A stretch of 64,000 nt of DNA from Melghirimyces thermohalophilus (lineage in GTDB: Bacteria > Bacillota > Bacilli > Thermoactinomycetales > DSM-45169), in assembly GCF_900102685.1 (NCBI RefSeq), contig NZ_FMZA01000018.1:1-64000 (forward strand), given 5' to 3'. Below, piece after piece: positions 27,272-40,774 of this stretch. Every line of letters begins with the position of its first letter. Positions within the stretch are counted from its first letter, which is position 1. Position numbers and translations under genes: made by a program. The notes under the pieces are model-generated. The model saw only the letters and a program-made list of their open reading frames with translations. It was not told where the DNA came from and ran no database searches.

Positions 27272-27298
27272 TTGCCCGATTCCTTCGTCGTGTATAAT
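27272..27298 (+). promoter_or_regulatory. Likely promoter of pcrB
   Basis: A good TATAAT (27293-27298) with TTGCCC 15 bases upstream, 40 bases before the pcrB start. Confidence 0.5.
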
Positions 27299-27337
27299 AG
27301 TGCTGAACGAGAGGCCGGTTGCGGAAGGGGAGCGAGC

Positions 27338-28048
27338 ATGCTGGAAGAGCGGATGAAACATTGGCGCCACGCCTTTAAACTGGATCCCAACCGGGCACTG
27401 CCCGATCGGGCACTTGAAGAGGTATGCACCTCGGGGACCGACGCGGTGATCGTCGGCGGAACCGATGGCATTACATATGAAAATTCCCGGCGGTTGATTG
27501 AGCGCATTTCCGCTTATCCCGTGGAATGCGTCCAGGAGATTTCCGATGCGGAGGCGGTGGTGCCGGGAGTGAGCGGTTATCTCCTTCCGGTTGTCCTCAA
27601 CGCGGGCTCCGTGGAGTGGGTGCTGGGAGCCCAGCAGCGGGCGATTAAAAGGTACGGGGATTGGATTCCCTGGGACATGGTGGCGGTGCTCGGATATGTG
27701 GTCATGAATCCAGCCTCCAAGGTGGCCCGACGGACGGGGAGCCAAACCCGAATTGACGCCGAGGATGTGAAGGCGTATGCCCGCATGGCGGAACGGATGT
27801 TCCGAATTCCCGCCGTCTATGTGGAATACAGCGGCACCTATGGGGATGAAAAGATCGTCCGGGCTGCTCGGGAAGGGACGGATCGCTCCCATCTCTTTTA
27901 CGGGGGCGGGATCGCCGGAGAAACCGAGGCGCGCACCATGGCGAAATGGGCAGATACGGTCGTGGTCGGCAATCTGGTTTATCGGAATGTGGCGGCGGCG
28001 TTGGAAACCGTCCACCAGGCGAAGGAAGCGAAGGGCGGGAGCGAGTGA
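27338..28048 (+). CDS. pcrB: Heptaprenylglyceryl phosphate synthase PcrB
   Basis: PcrB joins sn-glycerol-1-phosphate and heptaprenyl diphosphate, giving an archaeal-type ether lipid in Bacillales. The 236-residue protein starts MLEERMKHWRHAFKLDPNRALPD and has DAVIVGGTDGIT, VYVEYSGTYGD and HLFYGGGIAGETEA, matching B. subtilis PcrB in order and length. ATG 27338 is preceded by GGGGAG. It comes before pcrA and ligA as in Bacillus. Its glycerol-1-phosphate could come from the dehydrogenase-like gene at 18844. Confidence 0.96.
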   Translation: MLEERMKHWRHAFKLDPNRALPDRALEEVCTSGTDAVIVGGTDGITYENSRRLIERISAYPVECVQEISDAEAVVPGVSGYLLPVVLNAGSVEWVLGAQQRAIKRYGDWIPWDMVAVLGYVVMNPASKVARRTGSQTRIDAEDVKAYARMAERMFRIPAVYVEYSGTYGDEKIVRAAREGTDRSHLFYGGGIAGETEARTMAKWADTVVVGNLVYRNVAAALETVHQAKEAKGGSE

Positions 28049-28256
28049 ACAAAGGGTGACAAGCAAAGAAGTGGGTTTGTAAAAAGTGTTTCAAATACTG
28101 TCCTGCTATATCCTGCTGCGGGCGTCAACTCACTTGCGGGTAAAGCTTCCTCCCGTATTAAGCCGTCATCAATCATCACTATGCTTCCAGTGCCTCGGCG
28201 AAATGTGAAGCAGACCGTGCGGATAAAAGGGGCACTGGATTTCCTTATTGGACGAG
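28049..28256. other. Gap between pcrB and pcrA
   Basis: No gene, clear terminator or strong promoter was recognised in these ~200 bases. Transcription of pcrA may continue from pcrB. Confidence 0.4.
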
Positions 28257-32506
<4,250 letters not shown>

Positions 32507-32512
32507 TACCGA

Positions 32513-32551
32513 TATACAAGAAGCCACCGAAAAGCGGTGGCTTCTTGTATA
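32513..32551. terminator. Terminator after ligA (bidirectional)
   Basis: TATACAAGAAGCCACCG and CGGTGGCTTCTTGTATA make a perfect 17-bp stem around AAAAG. Confidence 0.9.
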
Positions 32552-32581
32552 TGTTTCCCATCCAGGGAAACGGCCATCTAT

Positions 32582-33916
32582 TCAAGTGAGTTGAAGGGGT
32601 TCGGGGAACAGGACATCGAAGTCATAGCCGGGAACCAACCGATGGTAGTACTCTACAGCCAAGAGGAGGTAATGAACCCCTTCCTCTCGGTGTCCCGAGT
32701 GGATGTAGTAAGTTCCGAGGGTGTGGGCGGCGTGAGCCACTTTTTCCGGTGTGCCCAGCTGGAGAAAGGTGTCGATCGCTTCCTGGTAACACTGGGAAAA
32801 TTCTGCATAGTTTTCCCGCAGATAGTGAATCTGACCCAGGAAAATCAGACACTCGGTCTTCATCCGTTCCCGACCCTTCAAAAGGGAGATCGCCTGGGTG
32901 ATATGTTCTTCGGCCTGATTCAGTCTCCCTGTGGCAAGGTACGTCTGACAGAGAACCCGGTGTACGCTGCCCACTTCCCAATCCGGGAGCTTTTCCGGTT
33001 GGACCACTTCCAGGGAGCGATGAAGGGAAGCGATCGCTTGGTTATAATCTTTCAACTTCAGATAACAGACTCCCAGCTCATGAAAAGTCCGGGAAAGAAG
33101 CATCTTAGAGAAATTGAATTGATCCGCAATCCGCAATACTCGTTCAAAACAGGCGATCGCATCTTTATAGTCCCCTTTGTGGGTGTGACACGCCCCTAAA
33201 ATGTTGAGCATGGAGCACATTTCCATCCAACGATCTTTCCTCATCATAATGGCGATCGCTTTCTCCGTATAGAGAATGCCGAGGGAGGGGTTGGAGGAAA
33301 GAAGGTAGGTTTTGCCCAGGTTTCCGTAGATATAGGCCTTCTCCAGCTCATCGGTCACCTGGGGGATGACCTTTTCCGCTTCCTTGTAATAAAACAGGGC
33401 CTGGTCCAACTGATCCTTCATAAAAAGAATATTTCCTTTGATCCGAAGATACCAGACCATCAGGTTCGCGTCGTCTTCCAGCTGCTCCCACTTCGTCTCA
33501 AATGCCTTCAGCTTTTCTTCGTAGGTCGCTTCGGAAAAATGGATCAGACAGTTGATTTCCAACAAATCCGTTTTAATCAGGACTTTCGGATCGGCGATCA
33601 AGTCCGCCAGTTGCTTCAGTTCTTCCAGGTTGGATTGAGCCTCCTGATCATCTTCGTAAACAAGGGCGTTTCGAATCTTGTCGATCAGGTTTTCCGCTTT
33701 GCGTAGGACATGCCGGTCCGTCACACCTAACAGTTCTTTTTGGCTGGTGCGGAGTCTTTTGGCGAGGGGGTTCAGAATGTCCGGTTTCGGGTGGGCTTTC
33801 TCATTTTCGATCAGGCTGAGATAAGGGACGGAGATAATCCCTTCCGCCAGTTCAGCCTGGGTCAACCCGAGTTTCTTCCTTCGTCGGCGGATGTTGTGTC
33901 CAAGCCCGATGATCAT
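32582..33916 (-). CDS. XRE-family regulator with TPR repeats
   Basis: The 444-residue protein begins with a helix-turn-helix XRE domain (residues 1-65: RRRKKLGLTQAELAEGI...YLSLIENEK). About nine TPR-like helical repeats fill the rest, for example QALFYYKEAEKVIPQ, AIACFERVLRIADQ and EEHITQAISLLKG. This architecture is that of RRNPP-like regulators, often controlled by short peptides. ATG 33916 is chosen because GAAAGG lies 6 bases upstream; TTG 33937 is also in frame. No peptide gene was seen next to it. Targets are unknown. Confidence 0.88.
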   Translation of the reverse strand: MIIGLGHNIRRRRKKLGLTQAELAEGIISVPYLSLIENEKAHPKPDILNPLAKRLRTSQKELLGVTDRHVLRKAENLIDKIRNALVYEDDQEAQSNLEELKQLADLIADPKVLIKTDLLEINCLIHFSEATYEEKLKAFETKWEQLEDDANLMVWYLRIKGNILFMKDQLDQALFYYKEAEKVIPQVTDELEKAYIYGNLGKTYLLSSNPSLGILYTEKAIAIMMRKDRWMEMCSMLNILGACHTHKGDYKDAIACFERVLRIADQFNFSKMLLSRTFHELGVCYLKLKDYNQAIASLHRSLEVVQPEKLPDWEVGSVHRVLCQTYLATGRLNQAEEHITQAISLLKGRERMKTECLIFLGQIHYLRENYAEFSQCYQEAIDTFLQLGTPEKVAHAAHTLGTYYIHSGHREEGVHYLLLAVEYYHRLVPGYDFDVLFPEPLQLT

Positions 33917-34194
33917 GATCCCCCTTTCAGTTGGCAATGCCGGAATGAGAAACCGGCATATGTCAATATACGAATAATGGCGATATACTTAATGAACCCC
34001 GGTTTCCGGCGGTCAGTTCTATTTATCATCATACGTCTTTCCTTTGCTCTGTCAACTATGGTACCGACAAGTACTACTGGTAGAAAAAAGTTTTAAAAAG
34101 TTAAGGGGGATAGGGGGAAGGAAAGGGCTCAGCTCGGGGCTATTTATGTCGACTTCTGTCGAATTTTTAAAAACACGAGAAGGTAAATATGTTG

Positions 34195-34318
34195 TATGAT
34201 AGTAATGAAACGGGATGTTCGGAGCATTCCCGTTTCGAGCATTGTGATCATGCGAAACTCCTATTGGTCTTGGTCTTCTATTTTATGTGTAGGGTGTCTG
34301 TATACAGGCACCTTTTTT
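34195..34318 (+). ncRNA. Candidate structured leader/small RNA with terminator
   Basis: This gene-free stretch before the transglutaminase gene holds three hairpins. The first is GAAACGGGATG/CATTCCCGTTTC (34207-34236, one bulge), the second GCAT/ATGC (34239-34253). The third is a terminator GGTGTCTG-TATA-CAGGCACC (34293-34312) followed by TTTTTTT. The layout suggests a short RNA or attenuator. I cannot assign it to a known class. Confidence 0.5.
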
Positions 34319-34356
34319 TATTTTGTCAAATCGATGGATGATTCCAGATGGTTCAT

Positions 34357-34365
34357 TGATATAAT
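34357..34365 (+). promoter_or_regulatory. Extended -10 before the transglutaminase gene
   Basis: TGATATAAT contains TATAAT with an upstream TG, 39 bases before the start codon and downstream of the hairpin terminator. The -35 is poor. It may give terminator-independent transcription. Confidence 0.4.
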
Positions 34366-34403
34366 AGTAAAAGATTTCATAGCGAAGGAAGCGGGAGGGA
34401 GTC

Positions 34404-36080
34404 ATGAATAAGATCTTACGCGTCGGGGGGATGCTGATCGTCTCCACGGCTGTGATCCTTGCCGGTTGCTCCTTTGAGACCGAAGCGGAGCCGAAACAAA
34501 ACCGATGGGACCAGATTGCCGATGAAAAAAATCAACATCTCACACGGGAAGCATTGGAGCTTAAACCCTATGCGAAACAGGTGGGAGCTCGCCTCTCCTC
34601 CCCAGAATATGAACGGTTTGCCGTCAACTCTCGATTGAAAGTGGCGGGTACCGTTGAGAAATACGAAACCCTACACTCCGACACGGTCTGGATTGAAATG
34701 AAAAAGACCGATGGGCCGGAGGGAACCGGTGAAAAGGAATTTTCCTATTATGTGCCGTTGAAGGATGGATCATTTAGCCGCTCGATCCAGCTGTTTAACG
34801 GAAAAGGGACGTACCAGGTCACTGTGAGGCTTCCCAGCAGGGATGAAGCGGACCATTACTATGACCTGGCTCAGTTTGAAGTGATCAATGTTAACCCGAA
34901 GGTGAAGCGGGATATCGGAAAGACTCGGGCTGGTTTGAAATCGGAATTGAAATTGAGTCGACCGGCCTCCGGTTATGTGGAAGCCGATGGGGCCTTCCAA
35001 TTGAAAGGCTCTCTTGGCCGACAAAGGGTGGACCGGGTGATGGTTCATCTGGAGAAAGACGGTGAAAAGTGGAAACATTTGCTTCGTGTCGATGAGAAAG
35101 GACGCTTTGACAGTCAAATTCCCCTCTTTTACGGGAAGGGGATTCACAAACTGACAGTGATGACGCCGGCTGCCGACAGAGAGAATTACTATCATGAAGC
35201 GGCCACGTTATTGATCCGCAACCGTTCCTCCGAGGAGAAAACTCCGATCCAATATTTTAAGCATTACGATACTCGAGGGATTAAATTGGAGTATCCGCTG
35301 GCAGGGGGCGGTCAAGGGAATATGAAATATCGGATCAAAGGCTCGATCGATCCTGATGCTCCCTATGCGGAGGAAACGGAGCACCTGATCGTGCAAACGG
35401 AGAAAGACGGCATGGAAGCCACGTATTTTGTCCCTGTGGAAAATTACAAGTTTGACGGCTCCTTTTGGCTCCGATTCGGCGAAGGGGAGTACGAGGTGAC
35501 CGTGAATGTACCGGAGATTACCGACGAACAGCGGGACTATTTCCGTTTCTTCGGGGTGGCCCGGTTTACGGTGACCAATACAGCGGAGAAGGATTTACGG
35601 AATCTATTGCCTTCCCGGGGGATTCAGTCGGAGGCGAAGCCGATCAAACAACTGGCTCGCGAACTAACCCGAGGAAAAGAGACGGAGCGGGCGAAAGCGC
35701 TGGCGATTTACAACTATGTAGCCAAGAACATCCGGTATGATGTGGAGAAATTTAATACGGATGCTTTCGAGTACGATGACTCCGCCCTGAAGACCTTGAA
35801 GGAAAAAAGCGGGGTGTGCCAGGATTACAGCTTTCTCGCCATCGCCCTTCTCCGATCCATCGATATGGAGGCTCGATTTGTGGAAGGGATAGCGGATGGG
35901 AACCGTCACGCCTGGGTGGAGGTCAAGGTGAACGGGGACTGGTTGACGATGGATTCCACATGGGGTTCCGGCTACATCAACCAAAACGGCCAATTTGTGG
36001 AGCGGTACACCACGAAATATTTCGATCCGAATCCTTCGGAGTTTGCCAAGACCCACCGGCGAACCGGGGTGATGTATTAA
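34404..36080 (+). CDS. Lipoprotein with three Ig-like repeats and a transglutaminase-like domain
   Basis: The 558-residue protein has a lipoprotein signal (lipobox LAGC, Cys22), so it is membrane-anchored outside. Residues ~55-155, 175-280 and 293-400 are three related beta-rich repeats. Each has a pattern ending F...GKGxYxVTVxxP...YYxxAxFxVxN, such as GKGTYQVTVRLP and GEGEYEVTVNVP. The C-terminal domain carries the transglutaminase-like Cys-His-Asp triad, C472 in GVCQDYS, H502 in RHAWVEV and D517 in TMDSTW. It may act as a protease, transamidase or non-enzymatic binder at the cell surface. GGGAGGGAG precedes the ATG. Substrate unknown. Confidence 0.88.
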   Translation: MNKILRVGGMLIVSTAVILAGCSFETEAEPKQNRWDQIADEKNQHLTREALELKPYAKQVGARLSSPEYERFAVNSRLKVAGTVEKYETLHSDTVWIEMKKTDGPEGTGEKEFSYYVPLKDGSFSRSIQLFNGKGTYQVTVRLPSRDEADHYYDLAQFEVINVNPKVKRDIGKTRAGLKSELKLSRPASGYVEADGAFQLKGSLGRQRVDRVMVHLEKDGEKWKHLLRVDEKGRFDSQIPLFYGKGIHKLTVMTPAADRENYYHEAATLLIRNRSSEEKTPIQYFKHYDTRGIKLEYPLAGGGQGNMKYRIKGSIDPDAPYAEETEHLIVQTEKDGMEATYFVPVENYKFDGSFWLRFGEGEYEVTVNVPEITDEQRDYFRFFGVARFTVTNTAEKDLRNLLPSRGIQSEAKPIKQLARELTRGKETERAKALAIYNYVAKNIRYDVEKFNTDAFEYDDSALKTLKEKSGVCQDYSFLAIALLRSIDMEARFVEGIADGNRHAWVEVKVNGDWLTMDSTWGSGYINQNGQFVERYTTKYFDPNPSEFAKTHRRTGVMY

Positions 36081-36100
36081 AAGCCCATCATCATCCGTCA

Positions 36101-36130
36101 GGAGGCGTTTCCAACGAACGCCTCCTTTTT
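36101..36130 (+). terminator. Terminator after the transglutaminase lipoprotein
   Basis: GGAGGCGTT and AACGCCTCC form a 9-bp stem followed by TTTTT. Confidence 0.92.
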
Positions 36131-36310
36131 CGCACAGGAAATCGAACTCCTTTTATATCATTTGTACTTGAGTACATGGTTATGAAGCGAGAGGGGGAGG
36201 TTGAGGAGTTGTTGTTCATAAGACAGCAACAGTGCCGAGTGACAGAAACGGGGTAGAAGGAGCGAATGACACCTATGCTAATCAGGAATGAGACACACGG
36301 GAGGGATAGG

Positions 36311-37249
36311 ATGGAAGAATGGTCAACGCTGACGCACCGGGTACGACGGGAGGAAGCGGGCAAAATGGTCCGTCAGGTGCTTCGGAACCGGTTCCGCTTT
36401 TCCCGCCGCATGTTTCGACGGCTAAAAGAGGCGCGAGCGGTGGAAGTAAATGGAGATACGGTCTTTATCACCTCCCGGGTCTATGAGGGGGATCGGATCC
36501 GGGTTCGCCTTCCGGGAGATGAAGGAGCAGGAGTGGAACCGCAGCCGGTGCCAGTTCACCTCGTTTATGAAGATGAAGATATCGCCGTGATCGACAAACA
36601 ACCGGGGGTGGTGGTCCATCCCACGAAACATTATCCCGATCATACCTTGGCCAACGGTTTGGCCCATCACTGGCAGGAGCGGGGGGAGTTTCATCTGATC
36701 CGGCCCGTCACCCGGCTGGACCGGGATACATCGGGGTTGCTTGTCTTTGCCAAACACCCCCACGCCCACGCGCGCTTGTCGGCGCAGATGCAACAGAAAC
36801 GCTATCGACGGGACTATGTGGCCGTCGTTCATGGCCGACTGCATTCAGGACAGGGGAGCGTGGATCAGCCCATCGCCCGTTCCCGCACCCATCCTCGCCT
36901 GCGCACCGTCTCCCCCGAAGGGGCGAAGGCACTCACTCATTACCGTGTCCTGGAGCGGTTTCCACAGGCGACGCTGATACGGTTGCGCCTGGAAACCGGT
37001 CGTACTCATCAGATTCGCGTTCACATGGCCCATTTGGGGCACCCTTTGCTGGGGGACACCATGTACGGCGGAAAGGGGGACAGGATCGGTCGGCAAGCGT
37101 TGCATGCCCTCCATCTTTCGCTGTACCATCCCCGGGGTGGACACCCTCGTTCCTGGACTGCACCGCTTGCCGCAGATTTGAAGCAGTTGTTGGAGGAGCT
37201 CAGGGGTGATGAAGAGGATTCACCTCTTTACAAGCCGAAAGGACAATGA
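36311..37249 (+). CDS. RluA family pseudouridine synthase
   Basis: The 312-residue enzyme isomerises uridine in RNA. A short S4-like N-terminal region (RFSRRMFRRLKEARAVEVNG) binds RNA. The catalytic domain has EDEDIAVIDKQPGVVVHP and RPVTRLDRDTSGLLVFAK with the catalytic Asp (family motif HRLDxxTSG; here His is replaced by Thr). GRTHQIRVHMAHLGHPLLGD follows. ATG 36311 follows GGGAGGG; the frame is open 45 bases further. Which RNA position is modified cannot be told. Confidence 0.93.
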   Translation: MEEWSTLTHRVRREEAGKMVRQVLRNRFRFSRRMFRRLKEARAVEVNGDTVFITSRVYEGDRIRVRLPGDEGAGVEPQPVPVHLVYEDEDIAVIDKQPGVVVHPTKHYPDHTLANGLAHHWQERGEFHLIRPVTRLDRDTSGLLVFAKHPHAHARLSAQMQQKRYRRDYVAVVHGRLHSGQGSVDQPIARSRTHPRLRTVSPEGAKALTHYRVLERFPQATLIRLRLETGRTHQIRVHMAHLGHPLLGDTMYGGKGDRIGRQALHALHLSLYHPRGGHPRSWTAPLAADLKQLLEELRGDEEDSPLYKPKGQ

Positions 37250-38110
37250 TGCGGTGGATGAGAGAAGTGGACCCCTATGCGGACTGGGGATGCAAAAGCC
37301 GGCGGGGACGTTCCCTCCCCTCGGCTTCGGATGGGGAGGGAACAGCCGCTGTCCAACTGAGAACCTGGTAATGATCCGCCAGGGCCGAGCAAAGGCAAGC
37401 CTCTGAATGTGTTTGTGAGGGTTTGCACGGATCGACATCCGAGTGTGAAGGAGACACAACAATATGTGCGGTCATGCCCACCATAAGGGTTACCGGACCA
37501 CCTTCGTCTCCAATGCATCGGGAGAAGCGGCTGAACGGAGCCTTGCTGGCCGATCTTTTGCGTAAAATCCAACCGTATTTCGAGGAACGGACAACATCGT
37601 CCTCCACAGCAAGGGAGAGAATCGATGTTCAGTCGGCGCTGATTCACTTGGATGCCTATCCCACGGCTGGGCGCGTCATCGCACTCGGGCTTCCCATCTA
37701 GTCGGTTTGGCGAACAAGCTGGTGGCCGGCTGGCTGCCGGAACTGTTGAATGCGGGGATGGAATCTTTGCAGACGGGGGTGATGGATCATTTCCGCTCCC
37801 TGACAGATGACCATCCCCTATTGAAAATAACAGCTATCTGACGGGGCAGGGTCTGATTGGGGAGCGTTTCCATCGACGCTGTGGACAAGAGGGTATCTTT
37901 TTAAGAACGGTCGGGGAAAAGAGGAATCGGTTAGCCCGAAGGGTCCCCCATGCTGTCGGCCGAGTGGTTATATCCGTGGTCTTAATGATAAAGGAGAAAG
38001 CTTCCAGCGGACTCGGCGGGTGAAGGGCGGGTGAAGGTTGATCCTTATTGATTCATCCCCTTTGACGAGAATACAGGAAATGGTGTTTTAGTGACGGCGC
38101 TACCGGGTCA
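37250..38110. other. Gene-poor stretch with possible decayed gene and a strong hairpin
   Basis: No intact gene is seen in ~860 bases. Between 37625 and 37980 plausible protein pieces appear in shifting frames, for example LVGLANKLVAGWLPELLNAG and LTGQGLIGERFH. They suggest a decayed gene that I could not identify. GTTCCCTCCCC and GGGGAGGGAAC (37309-37344) make an 11-bp perfect stem inside a GGAC/GTCC pair, without a T-run. Confidence 0.4.
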
Positions 38111-38137
38111 TACTGGGGAATGAATGGAGGGGTAGCG

Positions 38138-38389
38138 ATGGATTGGTCTGTACTTTCTCTGTGGGAATGGCAAGCGATGACCATCATTACCGTTCTCTCC
38201 GCCGGGCTGGCCTGGTGGACCAAAAGAAGGTTTTTTCGGGCGACGGCGTGGGGATGCGTGGCGGTCCTGATGCTGTCATCGGCGCTGTTGGAAACCTCCG
38301 GTCCCTGGGTGACCTTTCTCGGGATTATCATCGGTTCCGTCTTCCTGCTGCTGATGACCCGGCAAATCCTGGATCCTGCCACTGATTGA
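38138..38389 (+). CDS. Small membrane protein, unknown
   Basis: The 83-residue protein has three hydrophobic segments (about 12-25, 36-50 and 57-74), separated by WWTKRRFFRA. GGAGGGG lies 5 bases before ATG 38138. It is monocistronic with its own terminator. No family recognised. Confidence 0.65.
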   Translation: MDWSVLSLWEWQAMTIITVLSAGLAWWTKRRFFRATAWGCVAVLMLSSALLETSGPWVTFLGIIIGSVFLLLMTRQILDPATD

Positions 38390-38400
38390 ACCTCCGCCGA

Positions 38401-38434
38401 AAAAGAGGTGTGGAGTAACTCCACACCTCTTTCT
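38401..38434 (+). terminator. Terminator after the small membrane gene
   Basis: AAGAGGTGTGGAG and CTCCACACCTCTT form a perfect 13-bp stem, followed by TCTCTTT. Confidence 0.9.
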
Positions 38435-38724
38435 CTTTATCGCTCACCCCTTAAAGGAGGTCATTCTCCCATTTTGTCCGCCACCTCTATCAGGTACGGT
38501 TTCTAACCCCTCTTTGTTATTCACTGGCTCCGTCTTATCTTGTTGTTCCTTTAAAGCATGGGGATATCATTCTATTTTTAAAAAAAGACCGATTTTGACG
38601 GGCCGATACAGCCAGCACGTTCCAGTGCCGATATCCCTCTTACTCTGTTTTTAATTTCTAAGTTGGACTCGGGACCGGGGTCAGGTTACAATGAACGGGA
38701 CTTCCATTGTGAGGAGGGGGCAGG
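38435..38724 (+). promoter_or_regulatory. Intergenic stretch with likely SDR promoter
   Basis: No gene seen. TTGGAC (38663-38668) and TACAAT (38687-38692) with 18-base spacing lie 33 bases before the SDR start. Confidence 0.6.
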
Positions 38725-39498
38725 ATGAACCGTGTAGCTTGGGTAACCGGCGGAATCTCCGGTCTGGGCGTCATGGTGGTCCACCATTTGGCAGAAGCCG
38801 GTTGCCGCATCGCCGTCAATTATCGGAGCAGTCGGGAAAAAGCGGATCAACTGGTACAAACCCTGGAGCAACAGGGAAGAGAAGTGCTCGCCCTCCAGGG
38901 GGATGTCGCCGATCCGACAGCGGTCAGGCGGATGGTACGGGAGATAGAAGAGCGCTGGGGCGGGGTGGACATCCTTGTCTGTGCCGCCGGCCCGTTTCTG
39001 TTCAAACGGATCTCCGCCGTGGATCTGACCGATGAACAATGGCGGGAGATGGTGGACGGGAATCTGAGCGGCGCCTTTTACTGCGCGCGGGAAACGGTTC
39101 CCGGGATGCGCAGGCGAGGCTGGGGGCGGATCATCACCTTCGGTTTCCCTGAGGTGGAAACCGCTCCCCACTGGGAGGGTTTTTCCGCCTATGCGGCGGC
39201 GAAGGCGGGTCTGGTCTCCTTGACCCGGACACTAGCCCGGGAGGAAGCGCCTCACGGCATCACCGTCAACATGGTGTCACCCGGGGATATCCGTCACCCG
39301 TACAAGGAAGCTCCCATCGCCGCCGCCCGGGGCGAACGGGAACCCAAAAACCCGGTGGGCCGGCCGGGAACAGGGGAGGATCTGGCCCGGGTGATCCGCT
39401 TTTTGGCCGAGGACGATTCCGATTTTGTCACCGGGGCGGTCATTCCCGTGACCGGGGGCTTTGACAACCGCGATTTCCATGTGGAGGGGGACCAATAA
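38725..39498 (+). CDS. Short-chain dehydrogenase/reductase
   Basis: The 257-residue SDR has the Rossmann loop TGGISGLG, the cofactor region NYRSSREKAD (basic residues hint at NADP), CAAGP for the NNAG motif, and the active-site YAAAK. The catalytic Ser position is TFGFPEVE, where the usual Ser (IxxxS) is not obvious, which is odd. VSPGDIRHP and a C-terminal TGAVIPVTGG are typical of FabG-like SDRs. GAGGAGG precedes the ATG. It is monocistronic. Substrate unknown. Confidence 0.9.
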   Translation: MNRVAWVTGGISGLGVMVVHHLAEAGCRIAVNYRSSREKADQLVQTLEQQGREVLALQGDVADPTAVRRMVREIEERWGGVDILVCAAGPFLFKRISAVDLTDEQWREMVDGNLSGAFYCARETVPGMRRRGWGRIITFGFPEVETAPHWEGFSAYAAAKAGLVSLTRTLAREEAPHGITVNMVSPGDIRHPYKEAPIAAARGEREPKNPVGRPGTGEDLARVIRFLAEDDSDFVTGAVIPVTGGFDNRDFHVEGDQ

Positions 39499-39532
39499 AA
39501 ACGACCGCCTGAAGGGACAGGCGGTCGTTTAA
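39498..39532. terminator. Bidirectional terminator
   Basis: AACGACCGCCTG and CAGGCGGTCGTT form a 12-bp stem flanked by A and T runs. It serves the SDR gene and the minus-strand ABC permease remnant. Confidence 0.9.
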
Positions 39533-40774
39533 GCATTTAAAATATCTTTTTTACGGAAATAATAAATGGCGGTCAGAAGACTGATCCCGGTCCAAACTGA
39601 TAAGACTGTCACCCCCGTGCCTAAAGATAAATCGCTTTTCAAATTCGCGGAAAGTTGACCGCTCCAGTTATTGCCTGGGTTCAGATGAACCGAGAACAAC
39701 CAGAACAGCCAGCGCCCATCCTCCATCTTTTGTACTAATATATACCCCGCTATCACTGCAGCCAGAGCCGTACCGGCGCTGACCATAGGGGATTTGAACA
39801 AGGTGGAACTTAAAAACGTGATGGAGGCAATAGTCATCATCGCCAAAAGTGCGAATAACATCGATAGGATGCTATATTGCCACTCAGGAATCACCAAGGC
39901 TTCGCTGAAATGGGGGATGGGCAAAATTATTGTCTCCTGTTCCGCCGCTTCGGACACCGAGGTAAAGCTGAAATCCACATTTACAAATCGCGGCTGCTCT
40001 GCTCCGTTAATGCCGTACAGCAACAGGTTGGTCGCCAGGAGGGATGAAAAAAAACAGAAAGTAAGAAGGGCAGTGACCGTGAGGCTGGTGGCCCATTTTC
40101 CCAGCAAGATTTTTACCCTCGATACAGGACGGACCAACAACAACTTGATCGTACCTCTAGTGCTTTCCCCCGACACTATATCAGCAATGAGCCAGATGAT
40201 CAGAACAGGAAGGAAGAGTCCGGTGGCATGGGGCATGATTTTGTAAATTTGATCCCAGCTAGAACTCTCATCCGGTAGGAGGGGGGATATCCTGTCGGAG
40301 ATGGTACTGTAACTCTCTTTTACTAGCAATATTGGTTTGCCACTGCTTTTTTTGAAAAGGGTCCATAGCCTCCGATCGATCGGTTGACTGTTTTTCCATT
40401 TTCGCGGTAAGTTTCGCCAAGTCCTCTTTTACAACTTCATTCCAGTCGTCTGATTTCAACCGTCTCATTCGTTCCAGTTTCTTCTTCAGGTTACGAACTG
40501 ATTTCTCCTGTATTTCGATTCGTTCTTTAGTCATCGACGATGGGGAACCGTTTTCAGATTCCTTCTTCAGTTTGTGCAGGTACTGTTCTGCATTGCTAAT
40601 CCGCTTTTCCATTCCTCCAATGGTATTACGGACAGCAAATTCTTTCTCCCACATATATAATGTAATAGAAATAGCTGCCCCCAACACGACAGCAATTATC
40701 AAGATGACCCAAAAACGAGGTCGGTGGATCATCTTCATCCATTCATTAGAAAAAACATACCCCCATTCACGCAT
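39529..40774 (-). pseudogene. ABC-2 permease gene broken by a frameshift
   Basis: Two adjacent frames form one permease. The first (40774 down to ~40330) starts MREWGYVFSNEWMKMIHRPRFWV, has one helix and a long charged coiled-coil region. The second (~40329 down to 39529) starts LVKESYSTISDRISPLLPD and carries five or six helices with the ABC-2 motif SGESTRGTIKLLLVRPVSR. The shift, one base near 40325-40335, separates the extracellular domain from the transmembrane core. The ATG overlaps the end of the ATPase. The partner ATPase is also broken. Confidence 0.85.

Noticed and set aside
34196-34411. 71-codon frame before the transglutaminase gene
   Set aside because: It runs through a terminator hairpin and the next gene's ribosome site, and has no Shine-Dalgarno of its own.
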